Below are positions 35,401 through 47,217 of a stretch of 64,000 bases of DNA, piece after piece. The DNA is taken from the NCBI RefSeq assembly GCF_964275005.1, contig NW_027307649.1, forward strand, positions 529,501 through 593,500, in the 5' to 3' direction. The stretch is from Diadema setosum. Its lineage: Eukaryota; Echinodermata; Echinoidea; Diadematoida; Diadematidae. Positions within the stretch are counted from its first letter, which is position 1, and each line of letters begins with the position of its first letter. The position numbers and the translations under genes are program-made. The notes under the pieces are model-generated. The model did not search any database. It saw nothing but the letters and a program-made list of their open reading frames with translations, and was not told the origin of the DNA.

Positions 35401-38400
35401 TCGATCTTCTTTACGCCATCGTTCGAATGAAATTTCCTCATACGGGTATAGTTCAAAAGCAACTTTTCGTCTACATAGCCCCTGTAGTTTCTAGAACTAA
35501 AAATGGCGGGCTTGTCGAGAGTGCCCTGACTATAGGAGATGACACAAGGTTGTATTACACCACACCTCCGGCTGGTTTTCGCATCAATTCCTACGAGGTT
35601 GCGAATTACATCCATCTCCTTTTTGCCCTGCGTGACAGGAATATCGGCTCTATATGCGTCTTCTTTCTGAGCACGCTCGAGAGCATGATGAAACAACTCG
35701 AACAGTGGTGGGAAGACATCGTCCACGATATCGAGTACGGAACCATCAGTGAGCGACTCGATCTCCCAGACGACGTACGTTCGGCACTGACAAGTGAACT
35801 TCGAGACGGCGACCGGCAAAGGGCGCTGGAATTACGTCAACATTTTGTGGTCGGACTGGACAACATTTTTCCAAGGGTTTGGCCAAAGCTGAGAGTCATC
35901 TTGTCCGTGGACAGCACTGGAATCTGGCCCCAAATAAGAGAGAAATACGCAAGAGGTACGGGGTTCTTCAGCACACATACACACACTCACATTTTGTAAC
36001 GCCAGATCAAAAATATCTTTGTGTATTGCGCAATGCGCGCACACAATTTATTCTACGCTGCTTCCTATAAAGCATTATATAACGCCTTCATATATCCTTG
36101 TCATTATTGATTAGTGGTTTGATACTGATTATTTTGCCCAATTTTACTGTTACGTCATCATTTGTGTAATTGTGGATCCACTGGATCCATGGATTTATGT
36201 CAGTTGAGTCACAATCCCCGACACGATATTGCAGTGTGTGACATATCGTAGAATCAAAGCATTGTGTTACTAGACCTAAGGGAATCTTGATAAACGAAGT
36301 TTTTTTCAGTCGTTGTAAAATGCCCATCGTTATTTTTTTTTATCCTAGTCAGTATTTCTAAGTCCTTTTGACAGTAAAATCCCTAAGAGCTTTTTATATC
36401 GTTGACATGTATAAGAAACAGCAAAGGATCAGGGATCTATTCCTGACGAATGCCGCACACAATAATAGATTTCTGGGATGTGAAGAAGATTTGAATATCA
36501 CATAATACCTTCTGCTGGATAAGTAATCAATATCCATGAACATTTAAAACCGCTTACGTTATATCTTTTCAACATGTAGTCAAAATGAATCATGACCTAT
36601 TGTGGCAATCGATTCCAAAAGATCCATATATTCCAATAACATCTTCATTAATTGCAAATAATTCAGTAATTTTATCTAATAGTTATTGCCAGGTCGGTGG
36701 AATATCCCTTCTAAAAAAAAGATATGAGTTGATCATTCATAACTATGTAAACTGAAAAATTTATAAAAGTGACCAAAATTTAAGAATAATTCGTCAAGGG
36801 TATCTCGAGAGATATTAATGGAGTGGTAACACTTAGTCACTGGATTTAAGCACTGGACGGAATATCTTGTTGAAAAGCCGAAAGCACTGTCGCCTATTTC
36901 ACATGTCACAGTGCTCCCTAGGTTTGTAGCTTGAAATAAACTCTATATACATATTACCTCCAGGTATCACCTTGGTTTCCAGTGGCTACGGATGTTCAGA
37001 GGGGCTGCTAATGGGGATCTCCATTTGGGCGTGGGACGAACAACAGGATTTGCTCTTTTTTCCTACTATAAACTTTTTCGAGTTTATCAGGCTGCAGAAC
37101 ACGTAAGTTTGTATCACCTGCTGCTCTATGAGTACATCGCATGTGGCAGTTGATCAAACAGTATGAGCTTTGCTAACATCGAGTTAGAGTTAGTTAAAGT
37201 AGAGAAAGTCTGGCTGCGGGCTGCATGCCGTAATATTTCGCCGACTATGACATTTCACTTCCGAAAGATGATATCAGAAATCACTGTAATTACTTTATAG
37301 TAATCAGGTGCAAAAACTACAGAATGACAATGCGACGAATTAAAGTGACGAAAACACAAGCGAAGGGATAATTGGAATATCATTGTAGTGATGGATGGCA
37401 ATAGGATAGAATCTGGGTACGTTTGTTGATGTAATGCGTAAAATACTTCCCCTGTTCACGTACATGCCTTTATTTTTCATCGAGAAGAAAAAATCCTGTA
37501 TTGATTTCCTCGAGAAATGATAATTGAAACTAAGCTGACATCAATTATATGTTGATTGGCTGATTGAGGCTTCACGATTGCGATGCTTCATTTAGAATTG
37601 AAGAGATGAAAACTGAATGTCTACAGAAGCTTAGATGAGGATTTTAGTTTAGTGGAAAATGACTACGTATGATTGTGTTATGTGCTGTTTTTCTTCTACT
37701 TAAATCAGTCATGAGAGTCAGCCTGAAACGCTGTTCCTCGACGAGCTCGAGATTGGCCAGGAGTACGAGGTCGTCATCACCCAGGCATGTGGACTCTATC
37801 GATACAGACTGGGAGACATCATTCGAGTCACTGGTTTCCATGACAACTGTCCTTCATTTCAGTTCTTGTACCGGTGAGTGCAAATATTTATGTAGCCTTT
37901 GTCACTGTGTGACATGCGCGACGCGTCGCACATTTCAAACCGTCACGACGGTTTGCAAGATCGAAATCTTTTACCTTCAACTGTTTTACCACTTGCACAT
38001 AAAACAGAACGCACTAAACGGTCATCCTATAAACATGATCCATCAAGGCCGTGATTTTCCAGCACGCAGGAGAATTTTCCGTGGGTTGACAAGGATGCTT
38101 GCGAGTTTTGCACTTGTTTCTTACCACTAGACGCGTGCTACTTACCTTCTACTTGCGTGTATTCCGTGTGACCTGCGTGAGAGCTTTGAAACCGATCCGT
38201 TTTCTGTTAGGAGCGACTTATAGATACTGAGAAGTACCTGCGTTGGAGTTGCCGGGGAGGTGCTGCCGGTAAGAGTCTCCTACTGGTGTTCTGCGTGTAC
38301 CTCTGCGAGCGAACTCCCACGACTCACTAGGAACACAGAACAAGTTTTGAGCATGCTCAAAGCCTTTTCACACCGTATCTGGGAAGTTTTGCGGCTTGAC

Positions 38401-41400
38401 TTGCGGGGGAAACATATTCATTTGCTACCCGGAGCTCTCCGCACCTGACAGTACCTAGCGCGTATCTTGCTTGTAGTTGCCCGGAGATGCACACGCAAGT
38501 CCGAATTAACCGCAGCCCAGTTTTGAGCATGACCAAACTTTTTCCGGGTGAGTCGCGGGGATGGCGGAGAGGTCCACGCAGAACGCCAGTAGGAGGTCCT
38601 AGCAGCATCACTTCGCAGACAACTCCCACGCATCCACATTGTACTTCGCAGTCCCCGTATGCAGCCAATATAATGACATTCTGTGGGACTTTTGCCTTTC
38701 CTTCAGAGGAATTCCTTCACTGAGTTGTCAGCCCTAACGCACCTGGCACACAGGTCACACAGTATACCCGCAAGTAGATTTAAATAGAACGCGTCCAGCA
38801 AGTAAGACACATGCACCGACTCGCCAAAATCCTTGTCTGCCATCAGAAATTGGCCGGTGTGCTGAAAAATCCCTACACGCAACAAGCCCGCGTAGCTTGC
38901 CCGGAAAGGTGTGACAGGGCCTAAACATGGTTGCCGGTTAAAAGATTTGCGTGCGCACCTCGGGCGACTACGGGTGAGATACGTACCAGGTGCTGTCATC
39001 TGCGGGTCATCTGCGGGGACCTCCGGGTAGTAAAAATTGTTCTTCGCAAGTCGCACGCAAGGCTTGCCCGGAAAGGTGTGACACTGCCTCATGTGCATTC
39101 TCGACACAAGTGGTTACGTGAAAGCTTTGATTTCAGCTTTGCGATATATTTCATGGTTAAATCAAAGTTGTTGATGGAATTGTTTGTCTGCTTGTTTGTT
39201 TTTCTTAGGTTTAATTCAGTGTCTTTTGTGCTAGTGTGAGCTTGTCTGTGATCTTTATCGTGTTTTCATTCAATAGCACATTCTGGCAAATTACAATCGT
39301 ATAAGATGAGTATTGTAAATATGAATTCGGGACATGCTCATGATTACAGTATATAGTGCCGAGAAAATTTGATTATCTGCGACGTACATCTACAGCCAAG
39401 GAACAAATACAGTAGCTTTACCCAGAGCTATGACCGTGATGTACCATTCTCATATCGACTTGACCCTTTCTCTGTTACTTTCACTTTGTGCCATTTTCAG
39501 TCTTGGCCTGATGTTGAATTTACGATACGAGAAGATAGACCAAGGCGTCGCACTCCAGGCAATTCAGGCCGCCGTGAAGCGCTGGCCGAACCGGGTCAAA
39601 CTGACTGAGTTTGCTGCCGCCGAAAGTACCTTGCTTTCAGAAACATGCGCTGGTGAGTATGCAAAGAATACACCAAGTTGCACTAAAACTGATTTATAGG
39701 GATATTGCATGTCCTAATGAGTCGAATCAGTTGGTGATAACTGTAGAATGCTATTGATAAACCATTTAAAAACGAGAGCTGCATTTAAGCGTGGGTCAAG
39801 GCGACTAAACTCTGATTAATGATAAATCATGACTGGATTGTGACGAGTCCTGTATCTAACGCACTGCATGGAAAAAGGCACCTTAATTCAGTTTTCTGCT
39901 CCTCCCTTTCTGATCCCCTCCCCTCTCCCCTTCTTTCCCCTTATTTCCCCTCCCGGCCCTACTTCCCCTTTCCCACTCCCCATTCCACTCCCCTCTCCCT
40001 TTACCCATCCATTCCCTCTTCTCTCTTTTCTCACCTCCCCTTCTATCCTTCTCTTTCCTTTCTATCATCCTCTCTTTCTTATTCCCTTTCCCTTTCTTAT
40101 CATCTCCCTTTCTTTCCCCTGTCTTTCCCCCTCCACTCTCCTCTCCCTTTCACCTCCTTCCCAACTCCATTTCTCCCTTCCCTTTACCATCTTCATTTAC
40201 CCTGCCTTCCACCTCCCCTTTCCTCACACCCTTTGCCATGGAACCTTTGGAAATACTGGACTTACTGGTTCAGTGACCTTAAATTAACTTAGCAGATGAA
40301 TGATTTTCATCGTGCTTCAAGATTCTTCTGTTGTATATTGCAAAACAAATCGGAGGGGGGGGGGGAGGATCATGCTTGCCTCATAGGTTTATATCCAAGC
40401 TGCTGATCCAGTTCAGTTGAGCATCATTTAGTTTGCCAAGTTCTGTAATGCCTCCTGGAAACTTTTAAGGGTGGCAGTCCTCCACGATATGACGCAGGGT
40501 TTGGTCGGGATGGCGGCATTCACACGTCGGAGAGTTACCTGTTGTTAACTTGGAGGGTTCGCTGATGCGGTGTAGCAGGGTAAGCCACTGTTTCCGAAGA
40601 AGGTTAAACCTTTTGGTTCTGTTGTCGGGTTAGTGTTAGCGTTGCAGCTATACGTTGGATTGGAGACGGCATCAGACCAGCATAAGTTTTGAAGTCGAGG
40701 TTTTCCCGTGACTGAAGGGACATCCACAATAGTTTTAGGGATTTCCAAGATTTCATACGCATTGACGGGAGGTCGTTCAGGTACTGTGGATTACAAGGTC
40801 AGTTTCTAACTGCATTGATGTCACTGGTAAAACTTGCCATCCTTTCCTTCTTGCGTAGGGAGGTGGAATTATATATGCCAAAGGAGATAGCCAGTGAAGG
40901 GTGGGCACTTGAGTGTGCCTAAGACTACCTGTATGAATGAGTTCAGGACCGTCGTATCAACACGTTTCATGTGGCAGCTGTTGACACATGATGATGGGCA
41001 GTACTCCGCAGTCGAGTAGATGATGGTTATGGTAGCAGTAGGCCTATGAGAAGTAGGGTCTACTTGCTTTTCAATTCCAATTGTTGCTTGTGAATTTCGA
41101 GATGATGTAACGCCGTGGTTTCAATCTGTCTGCAACTCTCTTCAGTATGTAAGACTGCGGTCTAACGTACCTCCAAGGCACTATCCTCGTTCTTGACAGG
41201 CATTATACCACCCACATAATTATGAAAAGGAACGGAGCCAACATAGAATCCAGGGGAAGTCCTAACATAGCTCGTCTGGACACCCATACTGATCTTGAAT
41301 CTGCGATTTAATTGCTGACGATTACAGACAAGCAGCGCAAATTTGTCTGGCAATTAAGGATCATGGACATTTTCGCAGAAGCAGACCATGCAAGATCCTT

Positions 41401-44400
41401 TTTTTTTTTTTTTGAAGCCTTGTTGGATGCCGGCTTTGATGCTACTGATTATGCCTGTGACTTGGTCAGCACAACTCTTGCCTGGTCTAAAACCTTTCTG
41501 TTCCTTCGGCAGGATGGGCTCGTCCAAAGGAGAGTGATTGACAAGGAGGAGTCGTTCAGAAAGTGGTACACAACGGCGAGATAGGTCTGTAGCTGGCAGG
41601 GTCTTGCTTGGCGTCATGAAGAAGGAAGCGGTCATTGTTAGGCGCCCAATCATCCAGAACTACGCCGTTGTTGTCGTTGGCAGAATAGCCCTGAGAAGAG
41701 TGGTGACCGTTGAAATCTCCTGCGTATACCTCTGGGTGTAAGAAAATTGGCAGCACTGGGACAGGTCATGTGCCCCCCCCCCCCCCCTCCCGTGACGTTG
41801 ATGTCACCAACCCTGACAGATGCGACAAGTACATCAAGAAAGCTAGAATCCTGGGGACAGAAAATCTTCCAGACAATGCCTAAAGTATAGGTAGCAATGT
41901 CATATTTTTCATGGCTAACACACGCAATAAGCTTGAAACCAAGAATGTGTCTGCGATATGCGTCTCTTGGAGGTCGGAGAACATCAACATCAAGATCTTT
42001 GACAGTTCGAGAAATATTGACATTCTTTGTAGAGACATCCTCCACATTCTGCCGGAGGATAATGTAGGGATTTCCTGACATTACGGGTGTGTTGGCCCTG
42101 AGAAGGGCCGCTTGAGTTGATGGTCACAGTCGCCATGGCAAGGGTGACGTAAGAAAGTAAAATCTAAGTTGTATACTTAGTATGCTTTCTACAGAGAAGA
42201 GTACAAAGTTGTATTGCATCGTGTAAGTTGCATCAGCAAACAACAGGGTGGACCACGAGAAGGTTGAAGTCTCCCATTCCGCTTCAAGATGGGATTAATG
42301 GAATGGGAACGATGTCATTTCCTTTTTTTCTTTGTCCATAAGACATTTAGAAAGCGAGCGTCTCTAGGATGTCGTTTGCCGATACAATGCTTTATATTTT
42401 CTGGTTTTTAACTTACTCCTTTTTCCCCTCATCCAGCCTTCGAGAGGAACGAAATTATGCCATACTACTTGCTCTTCGTAGAGTTGGAGTTCACATCTGG
42501 AAATGAGTCATGTGAAGAGATCACACAAGAACACAAGGCACTGGTAAATGTCCGCTTAACGTCTTTCTATTATCGACTTTTGTTCCCCTTTTTATAATCA
42601 AAGTCAAAATTTCGTCAGTCGCACACCATACCCTAACTTAGCACAAGAGTGGAACTTTCCCATTTTATGCAGTGCTCTCCCATTATAACGAACATGGTTA
42701 TAACGAAACTCCGGTTACAATGAAGTGAAAATTCAGGCCGCAAAGTATCTGTGTTGGAGTTGCCTGGGAGGTGCTGCCGGTAGGGGTCTCCTACTGGTGT
42801 TCTGCGTCCACCTCTGCGGGCGAGCCCCCGCAACTCACTCAGAACAAGTGTTAAGCATGCTCAAAGGCTTGTCATCTGTATCTGGGGTAGTTTTGCGGGT
42901 TGACTTGCTGGGAAACAAATTTGCTACCCGGAGCTCCCCGCAGTTGATAAGCACCTGGCAGTACCTAGGCGCGTATAAATCATCTCGCCCGTAGTTGCCC
43001 GGAGGTGCTCATGCAAGTCCGATATACCCGCAGCCAAGTTTTGAGCATGACCAAATTATTTTTTCCGGGTGATTGCCCGCAGAGGTCCACGCAGAACGCC
43101 AGTAGAAGACCCTAATAGCGGCAGCACCTCGCAGGCAACTCCCACGCAGGTACTTCGCAGTCCCCTTATGCAGCCAAGATAATGACATTCTGTGGGACTT
43201 CTGTCATTCCTACAGAGGAATTCCTTCACTGAGTTGTCAGCCCCCACGCGCCTGGCACGCAGGTCACACAGAATACTGAATACATGCATTCAGTTTTTAC
43301 TTGGTTGTTCATTCATTTGAGGCCGTGTCACTCCTTTCCGGGCAAGCCTTGCGTGCGACTTGCAAAGAACAATTTTTACTACCCAGAAGTCCTCGTAGAT
43401 TAGCCGCACATGACAGTACCTACCACGTATCTCACCCGTAGTCACCAGGAGGTGTGCAGGCAAATCATTTCACCTGCAACCAACCTTAGGCCCTGTCACA
43501 CCTTTCCGGGCAAGCTACGCAGGCTTGTTGCGTGTAGGGATTTTCCAGCATAACGGACAATTTCTGAGGGCGAACAAGGATTTGGGCGAGTCAGTGCATG
43601 TGTCTTACTTGCTGGACGCGTTCTACTTAAATTCTACTTGCGGGTATACAGTGATACCTTTGTACCAGTCGCATGGGGGCTGACAACTCAGTGAAGGAAT
43701 TCCTCTGAAGGAAAGGCAAAAGTACCACGGAATGTTTTTATCTTGGCTGCATTTGGGGACTGCGAAGTGGGCCTGCGTGGGAGTTGCCTGCGAAGTGAAG
43801 CCGCTAAGGGCCTCCTACTGGCGTTCTGCGTGGACCTCTCCGGGCATCCCCGCGACTCACCCGGAAAAAAATTTTGGTCATGCTCAAAAACTTGGCTGAG
43901 CACCTCCGGGCAACTACAGGCGAGATACGCGCTAGGTAATGTCAGGTGCGGTGCGGAGAGCTCCGGGTAGCAAATTTGTTTCCCCGCAAGTCAAACCGCA
44001 AAACTTCCCCGGATACGGTATGACAAGGCCTTGAGCATGCGCAAAACTTGTTCCGAGTGAGTCGTGGGGGTTCGTGAGGTACTCGTCGCAGAACACCAGT
44101 AGGAGACCCTTGCCGGCAGCACCTCGCAGGCAACTCCAACGCAAGTACTTCTCAGTACCCATAAGTCGCTCGTAACAGAAAACGGATTGGTTTCAAAGCT
44201 CTCACGCAAGTCACACTGAATACACGCAAGTAGGTAAGAAACAAGTGCGAAACTTGCAAACATTCTTGTTCGCCCTCGGAAAATCTTCTGCGTGCTGGAA
44301 ACTACCTCCTCGCCACAAGTCCGCGTAGCTTGCCCGGAAACGTGTGACACGGCCTTTACAGTTTTATTGGTTTATTCATGTACTGTTTCTTTTACCATCA

Positions 44401-44620
44401 GCTCGATCGGGAACTGCGTGACCGCAATAGCGACTACGACCGGCTGCGCCGGGAAGGTGCCATTGCGCCCCCTCGAGTTCACATCGTGAAACCTGGAGCG
44501 TTCGAGGCACTGAAGGCTCACATTCTGGCCAACACCAGCACAACCGCTAACCAGTACAAAGTACCGCGCAAATTGCGGACCGAAAGCCTGGTCGAGTTTT
44601 TACTTCATCAAGTCATGTAA
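32500..44620 (+). CDS. GHDC: GH3 domain-containing protein, tandem copy 1 (7 exons)
   Basis: Member of the GH3 family of acyl-adenylating enzymes; the plant members join amino acids to acyl acids. The function of animal GHDC is not established. Exons: 32500-32623, 34939-35955, 36964-37102, 37709-37873, 39501-39652, 42437-42543, 44402-44620 (TAA). All borders are GT-AG and phases match, giving 640 codons plus stop. The start ATG has A at -3 and G at +4. Two hydrophobic segments lie at about residues 10-28 and 42-63, suggesting a signal peptide or membrane anchor. Motifs: ATP loop TSGTTGRSKMIP (about 173-184), SGYGCSEG after the exon 3 junction, and GLYRYRLGDIIRV in exon 4, matching GH3 motifs I to III. 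A close paralog lies 14.7 kb downstream. Introns hold LINE and foldback insertions, but the reading frame looks intact. The family call is strong; the substrate is unknown. Confidence 0.93.
33440..33575. mobile_element. Small palindromic repeat in GHDC copy 1 intron 1
   Basis: TTTGTCCGACAACTTCGTC with GACAAAACATTTG forms a short hairpin, preceded by GCATCTGATCGGCTGAGAGC. It resembles a MITE fragment. Confidence 0.5.
33577..33895 (-). mobile_element. LINE fragment (C-terminal region), GHDC copy 1 intron 1
   Basis: The minus strand reads LPRKQWLTPWTYR and LNRIRTLHARTGHRLHK, a conserved C-terminal block of Jockey/I-type LINEs. Related sequence lies at 40385-40770. Confidence 0.65.
34939..35955 (+). 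CDS. GHDC: GHDC copy 1, large exon 2 (membrane segment and ATP loop)
   Basis: This exon is 1,017 nt and opens with LIAVVAFCLSLLFLSLLALG, a probable membrane helix. Next come KHWKNPRRAQDRLLRHIL and HPLTTYEHYRPFVER, typical of the GH3 N-terminal region, then the ATP-binding loop TSGTTGRSKMIP. The donor GTACGG follows at 35956. A 251-codon antisense open frame across this exon (35064-35819) is only its complement. The open frame that runs upstream of 34939 reads the pyrimidine tract of the acceptor and is not coding. Confidence 0.92.
38046..39089. mobile_element. Foldback DNA element, copy in GHDC copy 1 intron 4
   Basis: Shares its whole interior, in reverse orientation, with 43320-44355. It ends GGAAAGGTGTGACACTGCCT and has an internal repeat of the same end (GGAAAGGTGTGACAGGGCC at about 38907-38925). 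The left end AGGCCGTG is followed by a small deletion. Non-coding. Confidence 0.75.
39896..40232 (+). repeat. Polypyrimidine tract in GHDC copy 1 intron 5
   Basis: About 335 bp almost purely C and T on the plus strand. It gives spurious Pro/Ser/Leu-rich frames. Copy 2 intron 5 lacks it. Confidence 0.9.
40385..42110 (-). mobile_element. APE-type LINE remnant in GHDC copy 1 intron 5
   Basis: Minus strand, opposite to the host gene. From 5' to 3': endonuclease pieces (IFCPQDSSFLDVLVASVRVG, YAGDFNGHHSSQGYSAND), a reverse-transcriptase piece (GFRPGKSCADQV) and a C-terminal zinc-knuckle-like piece (PTCECRHPDQTLRHIVEDC). Large parts of the RT are missing and frames are broken. Best fit is the Jockey/I superfamily; the clade is not resolved. 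Confidence 0.85.
42670..42741. mobile_element. MITE, GTTATAAC family copy 4 (truncated)
   Basis: CAGTGCTCTCCCATTATAAC then ATTCAGGCCGCAA, cut off at about 42741 by another repeat. It aligns, with its flanks, to the copy at 58757 in the same intron of GHDC copy 2. Confidence 0.75.
42742..43270. mobile_element. Interior fragment of the foldback element
   Basis: Matches about 38225-38760 in the same order and orientation (GGAGTTGCC, CTCCTACTGGTGTTCTGCGT, GAGGAATTCCTTCACTGAGT) but has no terminal repeats of its own. It replaces about 1 kb present in the same place in GHDC copy 2. Confidence 0.7.
43320..44355. mobile_element. Foldback DNA element, 1,036 bp, GHDC copy 1 intron 6
   Basis: The ends are inverted repeats: GGCCGTGTCACTCCTTTCC and CGTTTCCGGGCAAGC (right end read inverted), differing at 2 of 27 positions. 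The flanks are TTG (43317-43319) and TTA (44356-44358). GHDC copy 2 has the unfilled site with a single TTA at 59898-59900. An internal copy of the terminal repeat starts near 43488. The 3-bp TTA target suggests a PIF/Harbinger-like element; no transposase is present. Confidence 0.82.
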
Positions 44621-45466
44621 TTGTATGGACCACAAGATGGCTCAGATGAATTATGTACCAGCACCTCTCTTATTCTGATGACGATAATATAATAGTAATA
44701 CGCACCAAATGGGTAGCTGTGACATGGATGGATAACTATGATTATGTTCCCATTAATTAAAGCTCTGTGGACATCAAGAGGTGAATTTTTGTGGTATACA
44801 GTATTGTAAGTCGTGTGGATATTTTGGATAGTGATGATGCTGATACTGATACTAATGAATACCACTACTATACCATAAACAGATAACACGCCTTTGTGTG
44901 CACATTAACATGATATCTTTTAATTGGTAACAAAATCGCATGTGTAGTCAAGTGCATCATTAATTCGAGTGCACTGGCACGCAATCCTTTGAAGAGAAAC
45001 TATGCTTTGCTTCCCACGAGATATGGTAGCTCAAAGCAAGGAGCCTCAAAGCAGGTTCTGATAATCATCCGCTCATGCGGAATCAAACAGAAGCTTTTCA
45101 AAACATTTCAAGAGGCATTCCGTCCTTTTGAATTGAAGGTTGACAACAATAAGTCTAATGTGAAAAGCAATTCAAAGGCCAACAGCAATATACCCTCACA
45201 TTTCTCGACATCCCAGCATTTTGATAAAAACATTCCATATATTCTCATGATGGAGAGGGTAAAAAGGGGGACATAAAAAGAAATCCAGCATTTCAAGAAT
45301 GATTGTAATATCTGCCTTGACAACACACTGGAGCTGCATGATTCCATGTGAAATAAATTATAAATATATATATATATATATTTTTTTTCTCTATTTTTCT
45401 TATATGAGCATAAAATTTAAAATGTGGAATATGCTGAAAATTATGGGTGCACGTCATGAGACAGAC
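44621..45466 (+). other. 3' flank of GHDC copy 1
   Basis: The first 230 bp align with sequence after the copy 2 stop (GATAACTATGATTATGT in both), so the duplication includes the 3' UTR. An ATTAAA lies at 44756. No other gene. Confidence 0.55.
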
Positions 45467-45730
45467 ACCCACGAGTCATACAGCTCAAAAGTCATACAGC
45501 CCACGAGTTAAACAGCTCACAAGTCATACAGCCCATTAGTTCGACACTAAGCTAACAAGGCCCACGAGGACCGACACATTAAACCCCGTGCTGTATATGT
45601 CGAACTCGTGGGCTGTTTTCACCTAGTGTCGAACTCACGGGCTTTATTTGCCTATTGTCGAACTCGTGAGCTGAATGACTCATGGACCTTATTTCCCTGT
45701 CGAACTCGTGGGCTGTATGACTCGTGGATG
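45467..45730. repeat. Inverted mosaic of short CCCACGAGTTCGACA units
   Basis: About five units such as CCCACGAGTCATACAGC on the left face about five inverted units such as GTCGAACTCGTGGGCTGTA on the right. Together they make a long imperfect hairpin of about 265 bp. Confidence 0.75.
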
Positions 45731-46955
45731 TCGATCTAGTGGGAAGACCACAAAATTATCATGTTCTTAACTTGTCTGCTGAGAATAACGAGGGGGGTAA
45801 GTTGCTTTAAACACTGAGTGGCAACTTAACGCTCTTATCATTCTCAACTGACGAACTGTAAACCTCTTGCAGCATATGTTTTGACTGGAATTACTTTAGA
45901 TATAAGTTGAGCGTAAAATGTTTGTTTAATTGGATTTGTCTGTTTTCTGATTTGCTTTGATTTGCATGAGGCTAATTTCAGTACTAGCGAATAAAATGTT
46001 TGGGTATGGGGCTACTGTATGTATCTTTATCTATTTGAATTCAATTGTACGCTAATGCTCAATCGAAGGGGGCGTGCCTAGCAGGTTAGGCTACTCAATG
46101 CAATCATGTACAATGTCATAGAAAATGTATGTCTTTTAATCTGAAGTAATTACTTTCGTATTCCTAGACAGAACACAACTGTTTCATAACTTCATTCCTT
46201 TATTAAATCACGATTACACTGTAAGCGTTTTTTTTCTCATGTTGATCTTGGTTTGAATAGAAACAAGAATAGATTTTGTTTGTCAGCTGCTAATAGAGAA
46301 GTTGTACTTAGCTCTCGCTGGGTTTGTTTCTCAAGCTGTTGGGGGCGGGCAATGCTGCTGGGGGCATCATTTTACGGCCGTCGTTGCGTTTTAAAAGTGG
46401 GTGAGGGGCAGTTTACATTTTTGGTGCCACTTCCGGGTTTCGATCATTAGCTGAAATATTTTACACGCCCCGCAAAAAAAAAAGTAGAAAGCCCTTCAGC
46501 GCAAGCTTTTTATTTCATTTATTTTTATTTTTATTTTTTATTTTTTGAGGGGGGGGGGGGTTCATCAGCTGACCCCCCCCCCCCCAAAAAAAAAAAAAAA
46601 ACAACTGGTGCAACTTCCTTGATAGAGAAAATGAGGGCCCCAAAATGGTTTGACCGTATGTATTACTATGCTTTATGCAAAAAAAAAAGTGCCCCGGTGC
46701 CCCCTCCCCCGGTCGCGCCGGGCCTGTATCAATGTCATTTAACAAAGTCCCTTTATAAGCAAGTGTTGACTATTTACAGGGCAGCGATGCGATTGGAACA
46801 GACAATTGTTTTCTTATAGCTATGGTCAGCATATATGATTTGGGGTCACATTGCAATTTATGTTTGTAATAAAACTGTTTGGTCATCGCTGAATCTCGTA
46901 ACGAAACTACGATTGTCCCGACTGCTTTGATATAACAGCAATAGCAGAATGTGAT

Positions 46956-46991
<36 letters not shown>

Positions 46992-47211
46992 TGTGTGTGT
47001 GTGTGTGTGTAAGTGTGTGTGTGTAAGTGTGTGTGTTCTTGTCTGGCTTATTTGAAAGAGTTTGCTTCATGATCGTCATGTGTCACTGCGCTGTGAAATT
47101 GCTGTTTATGCTGATTTGTGTTTCTCCAACCCCATGAACAGAGACGCCATACCTTAAATGCAATTATTGATGCTCATATCGTCTGACTTGCACACTGCTG
47201 AAAGATCGGCT
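45731..47211. other. Spacer between the two GHDC genes
   Basis: No gene seen. It holds C and A runs (about 46550-46600) and a GT repeat (about 46959-47033) about 180 bp upstream of the copy 2 start. The promoter must lie here, but no TATA box is convincing. Confidence 0.45.
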
Positions 47212-47217
47212 ATGAAT

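Noticed and set aside
35064-35819. 251-codon minus-strand open frame
   Set aside because: It is the complement of GHDC copy 1 exon 2, with no homology and no splice context of its own.
39819-40292. Pro/Ser/Leu-rich plus-strand frames of 139-157 codons
   Set aside because: Translation of a polypyrimidine tract, open in more than one frame at once and absent from the paralog intron.
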